Below, one piece after another: positions 24,119 through 33,133 of a DNA stretch of 64,000 bases. This DNA comes from CAZFZT01 sp964523675 (GTDB lineage Bacteria; Planctomycetota; Phycisphaerae; Phycisphaerales; SM1A02): positions 1-64,000 of the forward strand of contig CAZFZT010000008.1 of the NCBI GenBank assembly GCA_964523675.1, given 5' to 3'. A program made the position numbers and the translations under genes. The notes below the pieces were generated by a model that was given only the letters and a program-made list of their open reading frames with translations, had not been told where the DNA came from and searched no databases. Numbering within the stretch: the stretch's first letter is position 1; each line of letters opens with the position of its first letter.

Positions 24119-26884
24119 ATGCTCCACACGCCGCTCGCCACCTGCGCCGAATTGACCACGCGCCGGCCTTGGGTCGTTCTGTCGGCCGCGCTCATTGTTA
24201 CCGGCGTTGCCATGGCGTACTCGGCATTGAATCTGCGGCTCAATGCGAATACGGACGACCTCATCGCGCCTGATCAGCCGTTCATGGACGACTATCGGGA
24301 GCTGTTACGGGAGTTTGGCGACCTTGAGTACCTCTATGTGGTCGTCGAGAAGCCGGCAAACAATGGAACGCGAGCGCAACAGTGCGTTGACTTCATCGCA
24401 GCCCGTCTGAAGCGTATCGAAGAGCTGCCAGAAATCTTCTCCGCGATCGAGCCGGATGAAGGGTTGCGCATTGCGACGCGCGCGATGCCTACTGAAGAAC
24501 TGGCGGAACTTGTCGAAGTCGCCGGAGCATTTCCCCCGCTTGTGCAGGCCGCAGAATCTGGAGCCGCCCCCATATTGGGCGCCGCATCGAGCCGGCTCAA
24601 CGCGCTCATTACCGAGGGCCGCCGGATGCCGGAGGAGCGACAGACGGAGTTGGCAGCAGAGGCGATCTTCTTGGTTAAGTCCATAGCTGCAGCCCTGCCG
24701 GAATCGACCTCGCATGGAGAGCTCGCCATGCTCTCGCAGAGCGCCGCGCAGCGCGAATACCTCCGCTCAGAATCAGGAGACCTGTACTTCATCGCCATCA
24801 TGCCGGTGAAGGATTACGGCTCACTTCACGTGATCCAGAAACCGCTTGCTCAGATTCGCAGTGTGCTTGACGATGCGCGGGTCGAGTTCCCGGATATCCA
24901 GATGGGGCTGACGGGCAAGCCGGTCCTTCAAGCTGATGAACTGGCGACGACTGATGACGACATGACCCGCGCATCGATTCTGGCGGTCGCGCTGGTGGCG
25001 ATCAGCTTCATGCTCGTCCTCGGCGGCTTCTGGCATCCGGCTCTTGCTGTCGTTGCATTGCTCTGCGGCATCGTTTGGACGTTCGGGCTCACAACGATCT
25101 GGCCAGGCCAGCTCAACCTACTGAGCATCATCTTTACGCTCATACTTGTGGGTGTCGGCATTGATTTTGGCGCGCATCTCGTAACGCGCTATCGAGAAGA
25201 ACGAGTGAGTTCCTCGATTGAGGCATCGATGCGGACCGCGCTGCTCACCGCGGGGCGCGGCAACATCCTGGGAGCTCTGACATCCAGCGTTGCGTTCTTG
25301 ATGGCGCTCTTCACTGACTTTCAGGGGCTGCGCGAACTGGGTTTCATCGCAGGGATGGGATTGCTGCTCTGCCTGGCATCGATGACGCTCGTTCTGCCCG
25401 CGCTGCTCGTCGTCTTTGATCGGCACTTCCCCGCCAAGCGCCGAGCCGGCAACTCCGGTAAACCACCGTTGGCGGATCTGGAAGAGAGATCTTGGCATTG
25501 GCTGCTTCAACGACCAGGACTCGTGCTGCTCATCGGCCTGTGCGTGACCATTGCAATACTCCCCGGCGCGCTGCGACTGGGCTTTGAATTCAATCTGCTG
25601 CAACTCCAAGCGCGGGGGCTTGAGTCGGTCGAGTGGGAGCACCGTATTCTGGATGACTCAGCTGAAACGTGGTTTGGAGCGGTTGTCACTGATTCGCAAG
25701 CCGAGGCATTGGACGTGATCGAGCGCGCTCAGACCATGCCGACGATCATGAAGGCAAGCAGCGTATTCGATGTCATCGAGCCGGATTCCACGCAGAGAGA
25801 TCAACTGCGTCGTGCGCTACACCGCCAGTCGTCGGACAGTGCGCCCAGCGCGCATGGCGATGATTGGACCGCGGCTGATCTCGAGGGCATCTCCCAGCAG
25901 GTCGGGCTTATCGCATACGGCGCACAAATGGAAGGTGCAGCGGAAGCAGAGCAACTCCACACATTGGCCAATGATCTGAAGGCACTCGCCCAGCTTGTTG
26001 CCACAGATTCTGGTGGCGGCCAGATTCCTGTACGAGATGCCGTCGACGCGACCGCTCAGCGTATTGGCCGGGCCGTCCATTTGATGCTCGAGGGCGATCT
26101 ACTGCCGCTTCGGGAGGCACTGCCTCGAGCAGTGCGCGGGCGTTTTGTCTCTCCGGCCGGTAGCTACCTCGTGGCGCTGCACCCTCGGGAGAATGTCTGG
26201 GAGTTTGAACCAATGGGCCGCTTCATTGCAGACATGCGGCAGGTCGATCCTGACGTGACCGGCGTGCCTATCACGCAGTATGAATCGCTTATTGAGATGC
26301 GACGCGCTTTTCTCACCGCTGCGCTGCTCGCATTTGGAGCTGTCGTGATCCTGCTTTGGATCGATCTGCGCCGAGTTCGTGATGCCCTGCTCGCGCTGAT
26401 GCCACTTCTCGTCGGCGTCTTATGGCTCGTTTGCATCATGGGGCTGATTGGTCTGAAGTTCAACCTCGCCAATTTCTTTGCGGTGCCCATCCTCATCGGG
26501 ATCGGAGTTGACAGCGGCATTCACATCATGCGCCGCCACCGCGAGGATCAGCGGGGGATCGGCCATCCCCAGCTTGGCACGACTCGCCGCGCGGTGTTCA
26601 TGACCTCTCTCACCTCTCTCATTGGGTTTGGCATGCTGATCACGGCTGAACACCGCGGCGTTCGTTCCCTCGGCATCGTCATGGCGATGGGGGCGGGTTT
26701 CGGGCTGATTGCATCAATTCTTGTTCTGCCGGCCGTACTCGGATGGCTCGAGCAACATCGCTGGTATCACGGTATGGCCGAGCCGACGGAAGACTCGAAA
26801 ACCCGCCAACCGCGGCCCCACTCGCTCACCAGACGCTCACGACGGCACTCGCCTGAGCGAGCATCCAGCACACATCGTGAATAA
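24119..26884 (+). CDS. MMPL/RND-family membrane exporter, HpnN-like
   Basis: 921 residues with RND architecture. A first helix (about 18-40) precedes a periplasmic loop opening with LNANTDDLIAPDQPF. A bundle of five helices (about 285-445) contains LILVGVGIDFGAHLVTRYRE. A second loop and a second bundle (about 730-890) contain FAVPILIGIGVDSGIHIMRRHRE. GVGIDFG and GIGVDSG are the paired proton-relay Asp motifs of MMPL proteins. HpnN members move hopanoids to the outer membrane, and the adjacent aminotransferase supports a lipid-export role. The C-terminus is a basic tail. The next gene is convergent, 24 nt away. Confidence 0.88.
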   Translation: MLHTPLATCAELTTRRPWVVLSAALIVTGVAMAYSALNLRLNANTDDLIAPDQPFMDDYRELLREFGDLEYLYVVVEKPANNGTRAQQCVDFIAARLKRIEELPEIFSAIEPDEGLRIATRAMPTEELAELVEVAGAFPPLVQAAESGAAPILGAASSRLNALITEGRRMPEERQTELAAEAIFLVKSIAAALPESTSHGELAMLSQSAAQREYLRSESGDLYFIAIMPVKDYGSLHVIQKPLAQIRSVLDDARVEFPDIQMGLTGKPVLQADELATTDDDMTRASILAVALVAISFMLVLGGFWHPALAVVALLCGIVWTFGLTTIWPGQLNLLSIIFTLILVGVGIDFGAHLVTRYREERVSSSIEASMRTALLTAGRGNILGALTSSVAFLMALFTDFQGLRELGFIAGMGLLLCLASMTLVLPALLVVFDRHFPAKRRAGNSGKPPLADLEERSWHWLLQRPGLVLLIGLCVTIAILPGALRLGFEFNLLQLQARGLESVEWEHRILDDSAETWFGAVVTDSQAEALDVIERAQTMPTIMKASSVFDVIEPDSTQRDQLRRALHRQSSDSAPSAHGDDWTAADLEGISQQVGLIAYGAQMEGAAEAEQLHTLANDLKALAQLVATDSGGGQIPVRDAVDATAQRIGRAVHLMLEGDLLPLREALPRAVRGRFVSPAGSYLVALHPRENVWEFEPMGRFIADMRQVDPDVTGVPITQYESLIEMRRAFLTAALLAFGAVVILLWIDLRRVRDALLALMPLLVGVLWLVCIMGLIGLKFNLANFFAVPILIGIGVDSGIHIMRRHREDQRGIGHPQLGTTRRAVFMTSLTSLIGFGMLITAEHRGVRSLGIVMAMGAGFGLIASILVLPAVLGWLEQHRWYHGMAEPTEDSKTRQPRPHSLTRRSRRHSPERASSTHRE

Positions 26885-26908
26885 ACACATCGGACCGTGC
26901 GCAACGCA

Positions 26909-27955
26909 TCAGCTCTTAATCGATGCCATGTCAATCACGAATCGATACTTGACATCACTCTTGAGCATTCGTTCATATGCCTCGTCGATCTGCTGAATCG
27001 TGATCAGCTCAACATCACAAACGATGCCGCGGTCACCACAGTAATCAAGCATCTCTTGTGTCTCTGCAATGCCGCCGATGAGCGAACCTGTAAGCTTCCT
27101 TCGCGAAGTAATCAGATTGAACGCTCCGACTTGCAATGGATTGGGCGGCACGCCGACCAGTACCAATGTTCCATCAAGCTTCAGCAGTGACAGATAGGCA
27201 TTGATGTCATGCTCGGCCGACACGGTGTCGAGTATGAAGTCGAAACTGCGCTTCTGTTCCTCCATGGCCGTGTCATCGCGCGAGATGACGACTTCGTCCG
27301 CTCCGAGTCGCTTGCCATCCTCGACTTTCGACTCCGAGGTGGTGAACAAGACCGTGTGCGCACCGAACGCGGAAGCGAACTTCAAACCCATGTGTCCGAG
27401 GCCGCCAAGACCCACAATCCCCACGCTCTGGCCGGAACCCACCTGCCACTTTCGCAGGGGCGAATACGTCGTGATTCCCGCGCAGAGCAGCGGCGCAGCC
27501 CGTGCGAGATCAAGACTTTCAGGCACCCTCAATGCAAACGATTCATCAACGACAATGGCTTCAGAGTAGCCGCCATAGGTCATTCCTCCCGAATGCTTAT
27601 CTTCGCTGTTGTAGGTAAAGGTCGTCCCGTTGAGGCAGAACTGTTCCATGTTCGCGCGGCAACTGGTGCAATGGCGGCATGAATCAACCATGCAGCCGAC
27701 CGCCGCCACGTCACCAACCTTGAAGCGCTTCACGTCGCTTCCGGTTGCAGTAACACGTCCAACAATCTCGTGACCGGGCACACATGGATATTGAGTGCCG
27801 CCCCACTCATTACGAGCGATGTGGAGGTCGCTGTGACAAATGCCGCAGTAGAGGATCTCAATGACAACATCACTGGGGAGCGGATTGCGCCGTCCAATGA
27901 AGTGCGGTGCGAACGATGAGCTTGCCGAAGTAACGGCATACGCGCGCGTGGTCAT
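26909..27955 (-). CDS. Zinc-dependent NAD(P) alcohol dehydrogenase, cinnamyl-alcohol/YahK type
   Basis: 348 residues from the ATG at 27955. The catalytic zinc motif GICHSDLH and GHE are intact, as is the structural-zinc loop CRHCTSCRANMEQFC. The Rossmann motif is GIVGLGGLGHMGLKFA. The pattern of FTYNSEDKHSGGMTYGGYSE is typical of the YahK/CAD aldehyde reductases, which reduce a broad range of aldehydes with NADPH. It differs clearly from the MDR protein at 4757, which has lost its catalytic zinc. It ends the minus-strand block containing NnrS, but an 86-nt gap separates it from the flavoprotein gene. Confidence 0.9.
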   Translation of the reverse strand: MTTRAYAVTSASSSFAPHFIGRRNPLPSDVVIEILYCGICHSDLHIARNEWGGTQYPCVPGHEIVGRVTATGSDVKRFKVGDVAAVGCMVDSCRHCTSCRANMEQFCLNGTTFTYNSEDKHSGGMTYGGYSEAIVVDESFALRVPESLDLARAAPLLCAGITTYSPLRKWQVGSGQSVGIVGLGGLGHMGLKFASAFGAHTVLFTTSESKVEDGKRLGADEVVISRDDTAMEEQKRSFDFILDTVSAEHDINAYLSLLKLDGTLVLVGVPPNPLQVGAFNLITSRRKLTGSLIGGIAETQEMLDYCGDRGIVCDVELITIQQIDEAYERMLKSDVKYRFVIDMASIKS

Positions 27956-28041
27956 CGCCACAGTGTATTCAACCACGAGTTGAACGGCCAACTGCCGCTA
28001 CCCAAGCGCGGGAGAATGCACTGCTCTTACGTTTGCGTCTC

Positions 28042-28680
28042 CTACTTCCGATCCATCGATCGGCGACCACTTCGAAGGCGCCTGCTCTGCAGTGGTGACA
28101 ACTTTGGCGTCGTCTTCTTGGCCGGTTCAACAGTGCCCGCCCATTGTTTCGCGCCGGCGAACTGCTGCCATTCGATCGACGTGACCTGCACCTCAATGAC
28201 TACAAAACGCTTTCGATCCGCAATGCGACCGTTCGCATCGCCGTGATGCCAGAGGCGATCAAGCCGCGGATCGGTGAAAGGAAGCTGCTCGCCGTTCTGC
28301 GGCTCTCCATAGGCATGCCTCAGCGAGAGATTCGTCTGAAGCCAATGATCCTGCGCGATCGCATTATCGTGGTGCAGCTTGACCGAGCCGCTGATGCGAA
28401 GTTGGATGCCAAGGTTCGGGTCATGAGCCACCACCGCGACTTGCGGCGATAGCCGCAGTTCCTCCACCTTTCGTGAATCCAGGTCGGTGTGGAACCAGAT
28501 GCACTCACGTTCACTGTCAGCTCCGCGCACCACCATCAGCCGCGCGCGTGGAACGCAGTTGTCGTCAACGGTCGCGAACGTCACGATGCGCATTGGATGA
28601 TGGACATCATTCGACGCTTGCGCCAGGAGCATCCATGCGGTTTCACCGATAAGAGAATGAGGAATGGGATCTACGTGCAT
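28042..28680 (-). CDS. Pyridoxamine 5'-phosphate oxidase-family FMN protein
   Basis: The ATG at 28680 follows AAGGAGGAG, a strong ribosome site, and gives 212 residues. The split-barrel FMN-binding core is clear: RIVTFATVDDNCVPRARLMVVRG in two adjacent stretches, then WFHTDLDSRKVEEL and QLRISGSVKLHHD. The C-terminal RLxP dimerisation block of true PdxH is missing, and the tail is basic, so this is better named a PNPOx-family flavoprotein than pyridoxine oxidase. It starts 10 nt after NnrS and is probably in its operon, which suggests a redox role linked to nitrogen oxides (inference). Confidence 0.8.
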   Translation of the reverse strand: MHVDPIPHSLIGETAWMLLAQASNDVHHPMRIVTFATVDDNCVPRARLMVVRGADSERECIWFHTDLDSRKVEELRLSPQVAVVAHDPNLGIQLRISGSVKLHHDNAIAQDHWLQTNLSLRHAYGEPQNGEQLPFTDPRLDRLWHHGDANGRIADRKRFVVIEVQVTSIEWQQFAGAKQWAGTVEPAKKTTPKLSPLQSRRLRSGRRSMDRK

Positions 28681-28690
28681 GCTCTCCTCC

Positions 28691-30145
28691 TTAATGGGAT
28701 GCGCCCGCCGTGCCGCAGCAGGTACACGGCTTGGGCGCATGATCCCGCCTGGGCGATGACTTGCCGCCTTGAAGCTCCTTGACATCGCTGAAACTTGTGC
28801 TGCGACGGAACATGATCGCAATCAGTCCGATGCCCCACCACCCGAGACCAGTCAGCTCGAGAACGCCACTCAGCGCGATCATTGAATAGAACGCGTCATG
28901 CCAGTCCGTCATAATCTGCATGGCGACTCGCAGCGAGCAGCCAACATTGACGAGGATAAACGGCACCCACAGCGCGGAGAGGGTGCGGTAATCCCTTCCG
29001 CGGATGTTCGGCACGACGAACGCCGCAACGCCCATAATCATCAGCGATACAAAGCCAACAGTAATTGCGTGTCGCACCGCGCCGTAGTACGCATGGCTGA
29101 ATCCCATGGATTCCAGCCCCTGCGCGTTTGCGCGAACTGCGAGGTAGGCCGGCATCGCCAGCAATAGAACAAGCGAGATGCCCAGCCAGAGGTATGCCGT
29201 GCGGATGAACTTCGTGCTGCGATGACCGCCGGGCGGTTTCGGCAACGGACGCCACAGACGCCACGGCAGAACAATGATGCACAGTCCTACCAGTAGCATA
29301 AGCCAGGGGGAGATCAGCATCATGCGCAGCGACATGCTCTGTGCCTGCTGAGATGCAATGAGCAGGGCAACTTCGCCGACCACAGCCAGTGTCAACATGA
29401 ACAGCGCGATCCAGCCCTGCGCAGCCGGCGTCCGCAGCAGGCCGAACATCCCCGGAAAGAACCGCATGGACACGCCAAGGATCATGAAGAGTGCGAGTCC
29501 GTGGATCTGGAGGTCACGCAGCGCCGCCTGATAGGTCGCGATCTGCGCCAAACGAACTTCTGCTGACTCAGCCCCGATCAGAGCAAGCGTGTGCCAGAAG
29601 TTCATCACGGTCATGACGAAGAAGAACAGCAACGCCATGAACATGAAGCCAACCGCGGGCGACACCGGTTCATTGCTTCGCTTGTAGGTCACGAGCAGTT
29701 GCCCGCCGAAGGTCGCGACCGCTGCAATCTGAAGAATCCCCCCGATCTTCACAAGCGTCGAGGCCATGGCACTCGTCTCCGCCATCCATGTTCCCACCGT
29801 GAGTCCCGCAAGGCCCAGCATCATGAACACGAAGGTGCCTATGGCAAGGTGAGGTCCGACAAGACGCGCGCCCCACATTCGCGGCAGTGCCTGATATGCA
29901 AAGCCCATGATGAAAAGGCCAACCCATCCGAATATCTGCGCATGACCATGCGCATTGACCGAAAAGATGGAGACTCCGGTAAAGGACCGCGCGTGCGCGA
30001 CGTCCCACAACAACGCAACGCCCCACGCAGCACCTGCGGAGAGGGCAATCAAGATGGCTGCAAGAAAGAAACGCCGATAAATGGTGTCCGGCTTCATGTC
30101 CGGATGAATCGGCAGTGACCCATTGGAAGGCGATGCGCAGTTCAT
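28691..30145 (-). CDS. NnrS-like multi-pass heme/copper protein
   Basis: 484 residues with about twelve hydrophobic helices. Conserved histidines lie in helix contexts typical of NnrS and related heme-copper proteins: VNAHGHAQIFGWVGLFIMGF near the N-terminus, DLQIHGLALFMILGVSMRFFPGMFG, and YYGAVRHAITVGFVSLMIMGV. NnrS proteins protect cells from nitric oxide and nitrosylated iron during denitrification. The C-terminus ends with a Cys pair-rich tail (CTCCGTAGASH). The ATG overlaps the stop of the Rrf2 gene by 4 nt (ATGA), so the two are translationally coupled. Divergent to nosZ. Confidence 0.8.
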   Translation of the reverse strand: MNCASPSNGSLPIHPDMKPDTIYRRFFLAAILIALSAGAAWGVALLWDVAHARSFTGVSIFSVNAHGHAQIFGWVGLFIMGFAYQALPRMWGARLVGPHLAIGTFVFMMLGLAGLTVGTWMAETSAMASTLVKIGGILQIAAVATFGGQLLVTYKRSNEPVSPAVGFMFMALLFFFVMTVMNFWHTLALIGAESAEVRLAQIATYQAALRDLQIHGLALFMILGVSMRFFPGMFGLLRTPAAQGWIALFMLTLAVVGEVALLIASQQAQSMSLRMMLISPWLMLLVGLCIIVLPWRLWRPLPKPPGGHRSTKFIRTAYLWLGISLVLLLAMPAYLAVRANAQGLESMGFSHAYYGAVRHAITVGFVSLMIMGVAAFVVPNIRGRDYRTLSALWVPFILVNVGCSLRVAMQIMTDWHDAFYSMIALSGVLELTGLGWWGIGLIAIMFRRSTSFSDVKELQGGKSSPRRDHAPKPCTCCGTAGASH

Positions 30146-30726
30146 TGGGATGTAGTGTCCTTTGGTTTGGGAGGTATCGCTCTGTCGCCCGGCCGCTTTG
30201 AGTCCGGGAAGCGCGGCGGTCGGCCGCTTCCGTTCAACCGGGCCTCATCATTCAGACCGTTGTTTGATGCGCTGCCACAGCTTCCTTCGCACGTGCCGGA
30301 GCAGAATGTTGACGTGGGGCGGCCTTGGTTATCCGGCTGTCGCACCATGTCTGCGATTGTCGCGCTGCGGAAACTCGCTTCGATGGCCGCCATGGCGTCA
30401 TCCAGTTGCTGGTGCAGAGGGCAGAGTTGGTCGGCATGCTCGGGAAGCTCAAGGGGACACGACCGGATTCGGCGGAAGGGATCGACAACACGGATGATGT
30501 CAAGCACCGTCAGCTCCGTGGCCGGCTTCTCCAGGCGAAATCCGCCGCCCAAGCCGCGTTGCGACTGCACCAATCCAGCCCGGGAAAGCGCCTGAAGCAC
30601 CTTGGAGAGGTAGCCCGGCGGCACCTGAATCGCCTCTGCGATCTGCCGCGCAGTGCGCGGCTCCGGGTCGACCTCGGCGAGGTAGACGGCGGCGCGAAGG
30701 GCGTATTCGGCGGTCTGTGATAGCAT
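30142..30726 (-). CDS. Rrf2-family transcriptional regulator (NsrR/IscR-like)
   Basis: The ATG at 30726 gives 194 residues beginning MLSQTAEYALRA, the standard Rrf2 start, followed by the winged helix (QIAEAIQVPPGYLSKVLQAL, GLVQSQRGLGGGF). The Fe-S loop reads CPLELPEHADQLC: the outer two cysteines keep the IscR C-x11-C spacing, but the middle one is Glu, next to His. A basic, Pro-rich tail of about 50 residues with two more cysteines (CSGTCEG) extends beyond the usual length. Coupled to NnrS and divergent to nosZ, it is the obvious candidate NO or redox sensor for both arms. Confidence 0.88.
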   Translation of the reverse strand: MLSQTAEYALRAAVYLAEVDPEPRTARQIAEAIQVPPGYLSKVLQALSRAGLVQSQRGLGGGFRLEKPATELTVLDIIRVVDPFRRIRSCPLELPEHADQLCPLHQQLDDAMAAIEASFRSATIADMVRQPDNQGRPTSTFCSGTCEGSCGSASNNGLNDEARLNGSGRPPRFPDSKRPGDRAIPPKPKDTTSQ

Positions 30727-30760
30727 GGGTGGCTGAAACCGGATAAGAATATCTGTTTCT

Positions 30761-30788
30761 ACTATATCGCCTTTTTGCACCTCGTCAA
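30761..30788 (-). promoter_or_regulatory. Sigma70-type promoter of the Rrf2-NnrS operon
   Basis: On the minus strand TTGACG (30788-30783) and TATAGT (30766-30761) are separated by 16 nt. The inferred start is near 30754, about 28 nt before the ATG at 30726. A GATA-N4-TATC palindrome at 30742-30753 overlaps the start and could be an operator. Confidence 0.65.
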
Positions 30789-30834
30789 ACACCTGCATGC
30801 GACTTTTTCCAGCAGGAGAGCGGACCCGGCCCTA

Positions 30835-30854
30835 TTTGTGAAATTTTTCTCAAA
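30835..30854. promoter_or_regulatory. CRP/FNR-type palindrome upstream of nosZ
   Basis: TTTGTGAAATTTTTCTCAAA is symmetrical at 16 of 20 positions (TTTGnGAAA-nn-TTTCnCAAA). It contains TGTGA-N6-TCTCA, one base from the CRP/FNR-family consensus TGTGA-N6-TCACA. Its centre (30844.5) lies about 61.5 bp before the inferred nosZ start, the class I activator position. Confidence 0.55.
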
Positions 30855-30871
30855 TTCCCTGCTCAGGCCCC

Positions 30872-30899
30872 TTGACCCGGACGACAATAGTGCTAAATT
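30872..30899 (+). promoter_or_regulatory. Candidate sigma70 promoter of nosZ
   Basis: TTGACC (30872-30877), a 16-nt spacer and TAAATT (30894-30899). The -10 matches 4 of 6 positions, fitting an activator-dependent promoter. The start is inferred near 30906, giving a 5' leader of about 70 nt. Confidence 0.5.
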
Positions 30900-30907
30900 G
30901 GAGATAA

Positions 30908-30931
30908 AGGTCCATTTAGTCTGATGGACCT
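30908..30931 (+). promoter_or_regulatory. Hairpin at the 5' end of the nosZ leader
   Basis: AGGTCCAT (30908-30915) and ATGGACCT (30924-30931) form a perfect 8-bp stem with an 8-nt loop, starting within a few bases of the inferred transcript start. This could stabilise the mRNA or act as a binding site. Confidence 0.5.
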
Positions 30932-30978
30932 CTTCACAGTCGATCGGGCTTCTCTCGCCCACCAAAAGGAACCCAACC

Positions 30979-33018
<2,040 letters not shown>

Positions 33019-33037
33019 CAGACCACCCTCCACACCC

Positions 33038-33070
33038 GCGGGGACGGGTGGAAACACACGTCCCCGCTTT
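33038..33070 (+). terminator. Hairpin between nosZ and nosB/D
   Basis: GCGGGGACG (33038-33046) pairs perfectly with CGTCCCCGC (33059-33067), then TTT. It begins 20 nt after the nosZ stop. With only three Ts it is more likely a partial terminator or 3' stabiliser that lets NosZ be made in excess of the maturation proteins. Confidence 0.6.
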
Positions 33071-33133
33071 CGCCGCCTTCGGCGTGGCTCGTTCCTTCTT
33101 CACTCGTCTTCACGATTCCGCCAAGACCCAGCC

